From assembly GCA_902805675.1 (NCBI GenBank), contig CADCTA010000037.1, positions 1 to 55,677 on the forward strand: a stretch of DNA of 55,677 bases. The letters run 5' to 3'. This document shows, in pieces, positions 26,091 through 33,529 of the stretch. Origin of the DNA: an uncultured Chthoniobacterales bacterium. GTDB lineage: Bacteria; Verrucomicrobiota; Verrucomicrobiia; Chthoniobacterales; UBA10450. Below the pieces are notes generated by a model, which saw only the letters and a program-made list of their open reading frames with translations, ran no database searches and was not told the origin of the DNA. The position numbers were made by a program, and so were the translations under genes. The first letter of the stretch is position 1; every line of letters starts with the position of its first letter.

Positions 26091-26405
26091 ATGAAAACAT
26101 TCGTCGTCGCATCGTTCCTGATCGCGCTCGCAGCCATCAGCACCGCGGAAGCGCAAACGCGCCAGACTTTCACCGCACCGGCCGGTGACGCGCGCACCGA
26201 TCGGACCGAGCGGCGCACGGCTCCGGTTCGTCAGCGACCAGCGGAGGGCGCAATCCCCCGCGCCGCCCGCGGCGGAAATCCAGCGCAGATGTTGAATCCC
26301 AAGGCCCCGCAGCGTTACTACGGCAGCGTGGATGACACCGTGACCTACGATCAGAACGATCCGAGGCGTATCACCGGCATCATCCTCTTCGGCATTCGCT
26401 GGTAG
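26091..26405 (+). CDS. Small secreted protein of unknown function
   Basis: The 104-residue protein has a clean signal peptide (MKTFVVASFLIALAAISTAE, then AQT). The mature part is basic, rich in Arg/Ala/Pro/Thr, and ends YYGSVDDTVTYDQNDPRR then ITGIILFGIRW. I do not recognise a family. The ATG at 26091 is preferred over one five codons earlier because it starts the signal peptide directly. It is divergent from kdsD with a 70-bp gap and is followed by a long repeat. Confidence 0.6.
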   Translation: MKTFVVASFLIALAAISTAEAQTRQTFTAPAGDARTDRTERRTAPVRQRPAEGAIPRAARGGNPAQMLNPKAPQRYYGSVDDTVTYDQNDPRRITGIILFGIRW

Positions 26406-26440
26406 GGGCGCAACGCTGCGGCCTTCAGGCGCGGCAAGTG

Positions 26441-26636
26441 GGTCATGTCGAGCGCAGCCGAGACATCCCGTGGCATTACACAATGGTAGAGCCGCGGAAT
26501 TGATTGAGTCGGTTCCGCTCCCTCGACCCTGCTGGGCTTCGTCCACGTCGCGCGCTCCCGCGGCACCGTTCCTCGCCTCCGCGGAGTTTATCCTGAGCGG
26601 GCGCAGCGAGTCGAATGGGCTCCGCCCGGAATGACA
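26441..26636. repeat. Long repeat element, copy B
   Basis: It is an inverted copy of element A at 23952 with GGTCATGTCGAG at the left and CCGGAATGACA at the right. Its core, read on the minus strand, contains CGCGGGAGCG, GCGACGTGGACGAAG and CCCAGCAGGG. Its third hairpin has decayed. The right end contains the ATG used by the next glycosyltransferase gene. Confidence 0.8.
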
Positions 26637-27821
26637 GCTTCAGCAGCAGCTGAACGCCCGGTAGTCGCGTGTTATTGCGCGACTTTCCTGAAGCCGGAGA
26701 TGCTGCACATCTACCGGCAGATCACCGCGCTCGGGCGCGTGCGACCGATCGTGATCGCGCAAAAGCGGGAAGCGGCGGAACGCTTCCCGTTCGACGCCGT
26801 CACCGTTCTGCCCAAGCCGGCCACACACTTCCTGCGCCGGATTTGGTATCGCCAACTCAAAGACGCGCCCTGGCAGATCTCGCGCGGAGAAACGGCGAGA
26901 TTGCTCGGCATCCTCGCTGCGGAACGCGCGGAGTTACTGCACATCTACTTCGGGCACATCGCTGTCCATTTGCTCCCGCTGATCGAACGATGGGCCAAAC
27001 CCACTGTCGTCTCCTTTCACGGCGCGGACGTCATGGTCGACCTCGAGAAGCCGGCATATCGCTCGGCCACGGTCCGCATGCTCGACGCCGTCCGGCTGGT
27101 GCTGGTGCGTTCCGAATCGCTGGGCGACGCGCTCGTGCGGCTTGGCTGCGCGCCCGACAAGATCAGAATCCAGCGGACCGGCATTCCGTTGCACGAGTTC
27201 GAATTTCGTCCGCGAAGCTGGCCGATCGATGGCAGCTGGCGATTCGTGCAGGCAGGTCGTTTGATCGAAAAGAAAGGGCTCCGCACAACGCTGGAAGCGT
27301 TCGCAGCGTTCGCGCGCGAGCACCGGAGCGCGCAGCTGACGATCGCTGGCGAAGGCCCGTTGCTCGGCGAACTACAGGAGATGGCGCAGCGGTTGGGAGT
27401 CGGCGGGCGCGTGTCGTTCGTCGGCTTCGCGTCGCAAGCCGAGCTGCGCGCGCTGTTCTACCAGTCGCACATGTTCCTGCACCCGAGCGAGACTGGTCCC
27501 GACGGCAACCAGGAAGGCGTGCCTAATGCGATGCTCGAGGCGATGGCGAGCGGGCTGCCCGTTTTCGCCACCACGCATGGCGGCATACCCGAAGCCGTCC
27601 AAGATGGCGTGAGCGGCGTGCTCGTGCCGGAACGCGACGCGGATGCACTCGCGCAGCGGCTCCTCGAGATGGCCGCGCGCCCGGAAGCGCTCTCAACAAT
27701 GGCAGAGCGCGGCGCCGAAGCGGTGGCGGAGAAGTTCGAGCAGCGAGCGCAGGTGCGGAAGCTAGAGGAGTGCTACTTCGAAGCTATGACTGGGCGGCTT
27801 CGCGCTTCGGCAAACGCGTGA
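26631..27821 (+). CDS. Glycosyltransferase family 4
   Basis: The 396-residue protein has the GT-B architecture of GT4 enzymes: an N-terminal acceptor domain with VVSFHGADVMVD and a C-terminal nucleotide-sugar domain with FVQAGRLIEKKGLRTTLEAF. The EX7E-type donor motif is in EGVPNAMLEAMASGLPVFAT. It resembles colanic-acid or exopolysaccharide glycosyltransferases, but donor and acceptor are unknown. The ATG at 26631 is the last part of repeat B (GGAATGACA), so the repeat appears to supply the start. The 3' end overlaps the convergent gene at 27784 by 38 bp. Confidence 0.85.
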   Translation: MTASAAAERPVVACYCATFLKPEMLHIYRQITALGRVRPIVIAQKREAAERFPFDAVTVLPKPATHFLRRIWYRQLKDAPWQISRGETARLLGILAAERAELLHIYFGHIAVHLLPLIERWAKPTVVSFHGADVMVDLEKPAYRSATVRMLDAVRLVLVRSESLGDALVRLGCAPDKIRIQRTGIPLHEFEFRPRSWPIDGSWRFVQAGRLIEKKGLRTTLEAFAAFAREHRSAQLTIAGEGPLLGELQEMAQRLGVGGRVSFVGFASQAELRALFYQSHMFLHPSETGPDGNQEGVPNAMLEAMASGLPVFATTHGGIPEAVQDGVSGVLVPERDADALAQRLLEMAARPEALSTMAERGAEAVAEKFEQRAQVRKLEECYFEAMTGRLRASANA

Positions 27822-28827
27822 AGAAGCGCTCCAGCTCCGCGGCCACGCCGGGGAACGACAGCCGCTCGGCCGCGTTCTTCTGCGACTCGGCAACGGTCCG
27901 GTTGTAGAACTCCGCGTCCACCAGTAGCCGCGTCGCGATGTCCACGAGTTCCGCTCCGAAGCGACCTGCACCGCACGTCGAGGAGTGCGCGAGCCGATCG
28001 ACAGCGCCATTCCCGCCCACACACGGCAGCCGGCAGAGCAGCGCATCCCCAGCCACCTGGCCAGGGACGAAGCTGGTGTCCATCTCGAGCACGAGTTTGT
28101 GCTCCGCGACCACACGCAAATACTCGGCGTAGCTGCTGCCGCGCGCCATGACGCGAAGCCGGTTCGGCTTGAAGCCGATCTCATCCAGGAGCCGTGCGCC
28201 CTTACGTCCATCGAAGTTGTAGACCGTGACACGGCAGCCCGTCACGTCGCTCACCTGGCGTGCTGTGAAGAGCGCCGCGGCATGGTTCCGCGAGGGCACG
28301 TCCCACTCGCGCGTGCCCACCAGAATTCCGTGGCGACCATCGAGCGGCCGGGAGAAGTCCCACTGCGGATCGTGCGTGGGATACGGCGTGGGAATGAACG
28401 CAACGGTCTCGCCCTCGCGACGGAGATCCCGGTAAATATCGGCCGCCTCGGGTGTCGGTGCGATGCATCCGTCGGCCGCCCCGACGAGTTGCATGAAGCG
28501 GCTCAGGCGGCCGTGATCAGCAAGCTGCTCGGCGATCTGATGCAGGCCCGTTTCCTTGAGCGAAACGGCGACGGTGGCGCCCGCTTTGTGGAGTGCACGC
28601 AGCGCGCGTTCCGAAGCCTTGAAGTCACCCCGCAACAGCAGCAGCACCGGATTCCGCGACTCAGCAGCGCGGGCCACATCGCGATGGAAAGCGCCGCCCG
28701 TGCATGCGGCGTAGGCATGGAAATTCACCGGCGCATGCGGCGAATCCTGCGGCGCTGCGGCGGTCGCGAAATCCTGCTCCGGATCGCGTCCAGCTGGGTT
28801 CAGAACGCTCAGGCGAAATCGATGCAT
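27784..28827 (-). CDS. Putative GT-B glycosyltransferase
   Basis: The 347-residue protein looks like a two-domain GT-B enzyme. The N-terminal part has PVLLLLRGDF and KETGLHQIAEQ. The middle has DGCIAPTPEAADIYRD and VAFIPTPYPTHDP. The C-terminal Rossmann half has HKLVLEMDTSFVPGQVAGDA followed by LLCRLPCVGGNGAVD, a weak counterpart of the donor-binding loop. I cannot assign a family with confidence. It is convergent with, and overlaps by 38 bp, the GT4 gene, so both may belong to a surface-glycan locus. ATG at 28827. Confidence 0.55.
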   Translation of the reverse strand: MHRFRLSVLNPAGRDPEQDFATAAAPQDSPHAPVNFHAYAACTGGAFHRDVARAAESRNPVLLLLRGDFKASERALRALHKAGATVAVSLKETGLHQIAEQLADHGRLSRFMQLVGAADGCIAPTPEAADIYRDLRREGETVAFIPTPYPTHDPQWDFSRPLDGRHGILVGTREWDVPSRNHAAALFTARQVSDVTGCRVTVYNFDGRKGARLLDEIGFKPNRLRVMARGSSYAEYLRVVAEHKLVLEMDTSFVPGQVAGDALLCRLPCVGGNGAVDRLAHSSTCGAGRFGAELVDIATRLLVDAEFYNRTVAESQKNAAERLSFPGVAAELERFFTRLPKREAAQS

Positions 28828-28926
28828 CAGGTCGCTGTGAACATCACGGAGCCGTGGTTTGCAATTGAGTAATGAAATCGATCGTCACGTCATCGGCCGT
28901 TTCACTGCGAACCTGCTACTCTCACC

Positions 28927-29025
28927 GTCATTTCGACCGTAGTGGAGAAATCGCTAACTTCTCTGCCAGCAACGTGCCAGACGCCGGAAGCAGCAAGCGA
29001 TGTCTCGACTTCGCTCGACATGACA
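28927..29025. repeat. Family 1 palindromic repeat
   Basis: The left arm GTCATTTCGACCGTAGTGGAG is only partly mirrored by CTCGACTTCGCTCGACATGAC on the right; the middle has diverged (GCTAACTTCTCTGCCAG). It lies in the 301-bp gap between the glycosyltransferase and PBP1A genes, which otherwise shows no gene. Confidence 0.7.
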
Positions 29026-29128
29026 GGGGCGCGGGCGGAACGGTGCTGCGACGCTGCCGCTTGGTTGCCACGGCTTGGCACGACATGGCAGGACGTGACC
29101 GGCGACGGCTTCGTGCCGCGCGGCCATC

Positions 29129-31873
29129 TTACTCGTCTTCCTCGTCCTCTTCAGCCGCTGGCGTCGCGCGAGGAACGCGCTCGCCGCGCACCGGCGCGCG
29201 CGGGTCCACCGGCTCCGCTCGCAACACCGGCTCGGCACGGCGAACGGGTACCTCCTGCGACGGAATCGCGGTCGGTTGCGCGCGTGGGATAACGCGCTGC
29301 GGCGGCGGAGTCGGCTGTGCGCGCCAATCGGGCTGTAGAGGCCGTGCCGTCGGTTGCACCGGCTGCGCGCGCTCGACTGGCTGAGCCGGCAAGGCGCGTT
29401 CGGTGGTCGGCGGCAGCACCTGCTGGCGTTCTGTCGGGGCAACGGGCTGCGCTCTTAATACCGGAACCTCTTCGACAGGCGTCGCCCCCGGGGCGCCGAT
29501 CGTTCCTTGCTGCGCAATTTCAGCGTCGGGGACGACTGGCCTCACTTCGTTGTCAGCCGCATCAGCGGGCTTCGGGGGACGCACTGTCGATTTGACCGCG
29601 TTGTACGGATCTTTGTCGGCAAGCACGGTGGGACCCTTTAACGCCACCGGCTTGACCTGCGCGGTATCGACGGCGAGCGACGCGCGCGGCACGCCAGCAT
29701 CCGGGAGGTCACGCACGATCCTCGAGCGCGCATCGCCATGCACGTTGCACGGCTCGGCCGGCATCTGCTCCTTGGTTGCGATCTCGTGGTAGCTGGTGCG
29801 TTTGCCTTTCTCCTCGCATTTGTCGGTCGCGAGGAAGCCCGACTTCGAGCAGATCTCGACCTTCAGCACCGTGGCCGGCTGAGCAATTTCCCGAGGCACG
29901 TAGCGCTGCGTCGATGCGTTCATCACGTCGACCCAGACCGGCAGCGCGATCTGGCTGCCAAACGCGCCGCGGTAAATCTTCTCCGGCTTATCGAACCCGG
30001 CACGCACTGCGACGGTGAGGCCGCTGCTGTAGCCGGCGAAGAGCGCTTCGGTGAAGTCATAGGCGGTGCCGGTTTTCCCCGCGGCGGGAAATTGCTGCAG
30101 GCCGTACTTCTGCCGCGCAGCCGCGCCGGTGCCAGTCTCGAGCGCATCGACGAGGCACGAGTGCACCTCGAAGGCGCTCTCCGGTTTCATGACCTGCTGG
30201 CGCGTGCGGTCCTGCTTGGATTGCCACACGATCTTGCCGTCCTTCTCCTCGATGCGATCGAGGATGTAGGGCGCACTCGGCCGTGAACCGCCATTCGGGA
30301 ACGCGGAGTAGGCGAGCGCCAGCTCAGCGAGCGTCACCTCACTGGCGCCCAGAAACGACGCTGGAAATGGCCGCAGCGGCGATCGAATGCCGGCAACTTT
30401 CGAAAGCTCGAGCACCTTATCCACCCCCGCCCGCATGCCGAGTCGCACCGTTGCGCCGTTCTTTGATTTCGCGAGCGCCTGGCGCGCGGTCAGCGGCCCT
30501 TCGTAGCGGTTGTCTTCCCGCTCCGGCCCCCACTCGCCCAGAATGCCGGTCGTGCCGCCGATCATGACCGCGCGATTATCGAGCGCCGAGTCTTCCACCA
30601 CCGTGCCGGGAAACATCCCCTGCTCGAACGCCGCCGCATACACAAACGGCTTCATCGCCGTGCCCGCGGGTCGGCGCGCCTGCAACGCGCGGTCGTATTG
30701 CGCGTGCTCGAAATCGCGCCCGCCCACGAGTGCCACGATTCCGCCCGTCTGGTTGTCGAGCGCGATGACCGCGCCCTGCAGATATTCGGGCGGCGGCATC
30801 TTGTTCATCGTGTTGGTTTTCTTGGCCGCGCGATAACGCTCCGCATAAGCCGCGTATAACTCATGCGCGTAGCCGGGCACCTTCTCGGCGGCATCGAGAT
30901 GCCTGCGCAGTGATTCCTCCGCCGCTTTCTGGATGTCGGCATCGATCGTGGTGCGAATGCGAAAGCCTTCGTTCATGGCGCGATCCCAGCCGACGGCATC
31001 GATCACCTGCTGGCGGATCTGGTCCACCGCATACGTCTGCCCCTGCGCACTCTGCCGGCTGCCGACCGCGACTTCTTCAGCCTGCGCCCGCTGCGCTTCC
31101 TGCGGCGTGATAAAACCGAGATCGCGCATCCTCTCGAGCACCTGGTTGCGCGCCTGGCGCGACTGCGCCTTGTCGGTCCACGGCGAAAGCCGGTTGGGGC
31201 TCTTGATCAAGCCGGCCAGCGTGGCGGCTTCCGTCACCGTCATGTCGCGCGCTGGTTTACCAAAGTAGCCACGCGAGGCCGCTTCCGCGCCATAGAGACC
31301 GGCACCGAAGTAGATCCGGTTCAGGTACAACTCCATGATCTTCTGCTTGCCGAAACGCTCTTCGATTCGGCGGGCGAGGAAGATCTCCACCAGCTTGCGC
31401 CGGAAGGTGCGGTCGCGGAGCGCGAAGGTGTTGCGCGCGAGCTGTTGCGTGATCGTGCTCGCGCCCTGCCGCACGCCGCCGGCGGTGAAGTTCTTGAGCG
31501 CGGCGCGCACGATACCAAACAAGTCATACCCGCCGTGCGTGTAGAACTTCGTGTCCTCCACCGCGACGACGGCGTTGATCAGATCGCGCGGGAGCTTGTC
31601 GTAGGTGATCGTCTCGCGATTCTCCACGTAGATCTGGCCGAACATCTTCTCGTTCCGATCCAGGATCACGCTCGCGGACTCCATCTGCTCGAGCTTGGCC
31701 AGGTCGTATGCCTCCGCCTGCGCGCTCAGATCAGCCGCCAGAATCAGCCAGTAAATGCCGAGCCCGATGAGTAACACCGCGAGCACACCGGCCGGCACAT
31801 AGAACAGCGGTTTCGTGTACCAACGGCGCTCGTAGTAACGACCCGGCGGGCGCGAAGAATAAGAAACTGGCAT
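29129..31873 (-). CDS. Bifunctional penicillin-binding protein 1A
   Basis: A class A PBP polymerises glycan strands and cross-links peptides. The 914-residue protein has one membrane helix (residues ~22-47) and a GT51 domain with AVEDTKFYTHGGYD (catalytic Glu106) and GASTITQQLARNTF. The transpeptidase domain has SxN as SKN in LAKSKNGATVRLG and KTG in AAGKTGTAYDF. At the SxxK position the sequence reads AGTAMKPFVY, so the nucleophile is Thr405, not Ser. A ~200-residue Pro/Ala/Arg/Val tail with repeated RAQP/RAEP units ends in an acidic EEDEEDE. I use the ATG at 31873; a frame from 31930 adds 19 unlikely residues. Confidence 0.9.
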   Translation of the reverse strand: MPVSYSSRPPGRYYERRWYTKPLFYVPAGVLAVLLIGLGIYWLILAADLSAQAEAYDLAKLEQMESASVILDRNEKMFGQIYVENRETITYDKLPRDLINAVVAVEDTKFYTHGGYDLFGIVRAALKNFTAGGVRQGASTITQQLARNTFALRDRTFRRKLVEIFLARRIEERFGKQKIMELYLNRIYFGAGLYGAEAASRGYFGKPARDMTVTEAATLAGLIKSPNRLSPWTDKAQSRQARNQVLERMRDLGFITPQEAQRAQAEEVAVGSRQSAQGQTYAVDQIRQQVIDAVGWDRAMNEGFRIRTTIDADIQKAAEESLRRHLDAAEKVPGYAHELYAAYAERYRAAKKTNTMNKMPPPEYLQGAVIALDNQTGGIVALVGGRDFEHAQYDRALQARRPAGTAMKPFVYAAAFEQGMFPGTVVEDSALDNRAVMIGGTTGILGEWGPEREDNRYEGPLTARQALAKSKNGATVRLGMRAGVDKVLELSKVAGIRSPLRPFPASFLGASEVTLAELALAYSAFPNGGSRPSAPYILDRIEEKDGKIVWQSKQDRTRQQVMKPESAFEVHSCLVDALETGTGAAARQKYGLQQFPAAGKTGTAYDFTEALFAGYSSGLTVAVRAGFDKPEKIYRGAFGSQIALPVWVDVMNASTQRYVPREIAQPATVLKVEICSKSGFLATDKCEEKGKRTSYHEIATKEQMPAEPCNVHGDARSRIVRDLPDAGVPRASLAVDTAQVKPVALKGPTVLADKDPYNAVKSTVRPPKPADAADNEVRPVVPDAEIAQQGTIGAPGATPVEEVPVLRAQPVAPTERQQVLPPTTERALPAQPVERAQPVQPTARPLQPDWRAQPTPPPQRVIPRAQPTAIPSQEVPVRRAEPVLRAEPVDPRAPVRGERVPRATPAAEEDEEDE

Positions 31874-32063
31874 GCTGGGCAGAGCGGACGAAAAGGGTGC
31901 TTCGCGGCTGGGGGCGCAACTTAGGTGCAATCTCCATCAAAATCCAAACTGCAATACAGCGGCGAAGCGGCGGCTTGTTGTCGCGAAGCCGCTCTGTCGG
32001 CCTGAGACGCGTGTCCACCGCGACAGAGCGCCGTCGCTAAAGCTGCGACCCAATCGCACGCAG

Positions 32064-32132
32064 GACGTTCGACGTTCGACGTTCGACGTTCGACGTTCGA
32101 CGTTCGACGTTCGACGTTCGACGTTCGACGTT
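32064..32132. repeat. Heptanucleotide tandem repeat (GACGTTC)n
   Basis: Nine perfect copies of GACGTTC plus six bases of a tenth lie between divergent PBP1A and MidA genes and touch the MidA TTG start. The unit is not a multiple of three and contains no stop in any frame on either strand. Confidence 0.95.
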
Positions 32133-33300
32133 GCGGCGTTTGCTAAGCGCAGAACCACCGCTGGTCGATTTCATCCGCGCGCACATCCATGCTCGCGGCC
32201 CGGTGACGTTCGCCTGGTTCATGGAGCAGGCGCTCTATCACCCCGAGCACGGCTACTACAGCTCCGGCCGGGCGAAGATCGGGCGCGGCGGCGATTACTT
32301 TACGAGCGTGAGTGTGGGGCCGCTGTTCGGTCGCCTGATGGCGGCACAATTTGCTGAACTCTGGGAGAAGCTCGGCCGGCCGGGCGACTTCACCGTCGTC
32401 GAGCAAGGCGCCCACGGAGGCGAGTTCGCGCGGGACGTGCTCGCTGCGGCGGAGGAGCGGACGCCCGAGTTTCTCGAAGCGCTAACGTATCGTATCGTCG
32501 AGCCGTTCGACGCTCTCCGCGCGAGACAGCGGCAAGCGCTGACGGACTACGGCGCGAAGGTCGGATGGCGGCGGTCGATTGACGACCTGGAGCCGTTCGC
32601 CGGCGTTCACTTCTCAAACGAGCTCGTCGACGCAATGCCGGTGCACCTCGTGCGCTGGACGGGAAGCGAGTGGGTCGAGCGTCACGTCGCCCTCCGGGAG
32701 GAAAGCTTTGCATTCACCGATGGGCCGATCGCCAGCGCCGCGCTCGGCCACCGCTTAAGGGAGATTCCGCTCCCGGTGGCGGCCGGCTACGAGACGGAAG
32801 TGAACCTCGCCGCGCTCGACTGGATCGATGCCGTGGCGCCAAAGCTGACGCAGGGCTTGGTCATCGCTGTCGATTACGGATACGCGCGCGACGATTACTA
32901 CGCGCCGGGGCGGACGGCGGGCACATTGCAGTGTTACGCGAATCACCGCGTGCTGTCCTCTCCGCTGACGCAGCCCGGCCGCGCGGACATCACGGCGCAC
33001 GTCGATTGGACCACTCTGGCGGAACGCGCGGAAGCACGCGGCCTCGCGATCGCCGGCTTCACTGACCAGCATCATTTCATTACCGGGCTGCTGACCGGCG
33101 CCATCGGCAGTGAGTTCGAAGGCGCGGCCGACGCAAAGACGCGGCGAGCTCTCCACACCCTGCTCCACCCGACGCTGCTCGGAATGGCGTTCCAGTTCCT
33201 CGTCCTCAGCAAACGCGTCACCGGCAACGCTGAACTTGCCGGCTTGCGTTTCGCGCGAGATGCCCGCGCAACGCTCGGCCTCTCCCCGCGGTCATCCTGA
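32131..33300 (+). CDS. MidA/NDUFAF7-type SAM-dependent methyltransferase
   Basis: The 389-residue protein matches the COG1565 family. Human NDUFAF7 of this family methylates an arginine in a complex I subunit; the bacterial target is unknown. Visible signatures are FAWFMEQALYHPEHGYYSSG, IGRGGDYFTSVSVGPLFG, VVEQGAHGGEFARDVLAA and HFSNELVDAMPVHLV. The start is TTG at 32131 (or 32140) directly against the heptamer array, with no Shine-Dalgarno and no other in-frame start upstream. The stop is contributed by a repeat: the last codons CGG TCA TCC TGA belong to a family 2 half-copy, so the native C terminus may have been altered. Confidence 0.82.
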   Translation: MRRLLSAEPPLVDFIRAHIHARGPVTFAWFMEQALYHPEHGYYSSGRAKIGRGGDYFTSVSVGPLFGRLMAAQFAELWEKLGRPGDFTVVEQGAHGGEFARDVLAAAEERTPEFLEALTYRIVEPFDALRARQRQALTDYGAKVGWRRSIDDLEPFAGVHFSNELVDAMPVHLVRWTGSEWVERHVALREESFAFTDGPIASAALGHRLREIPLPVAAGYETEVNLAALDWIDAVAPKLTQGLVIAVDYGYARDDYYAPGRTAGTLQCYANHRVLSSPLTQPGRADITAHVDWTTLAERAEARGLAIAGFTDQHHFITGLLTGAIGSEFEGAADAKTRRALHTLLHPTLLGMAFQFLVLSKRVTGNAELAGLRFARDARATLGLSPRSS

Positions 33301-33327
33301 GCCGCGAAGACGGCGAAGGACCTCACG
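33290..33327. repeat. Family 2 half-copy overlapping the MidA stop
   Basis: GGTCATCCTGAGCCGCGAAG to GGCGAAGGACCTCACG matches the left end of the long elements. Its TGA is the stop of the preceding gene. The remaining ~200 bp before hrpB shows no gene. Confidence 0.75.
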
Positions 33328-33529
33328 CCACACCCAACGTTTAGGACAAACTCGTGATTCAGTCACGGCTCCGCACGAGAGCGCCGACTCTACAGCGGAG
33401 GTGGTTGCGGCGCTGCCCCGAAGTCCCGGCACACCGCCCAGCCGGCGACAGCCGCAGCCACACCGAAGCCGTAAGCACCGCCGCGATCGGCGTTGACCTG
33501 GCACGCGCTCGCCGCAACGTGCTGGTTCG

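Noticed and set aside
32064-32132. CRISPR array
   Set aside because: Units are contiguous 7-mers without spacers and no cas genes are present.
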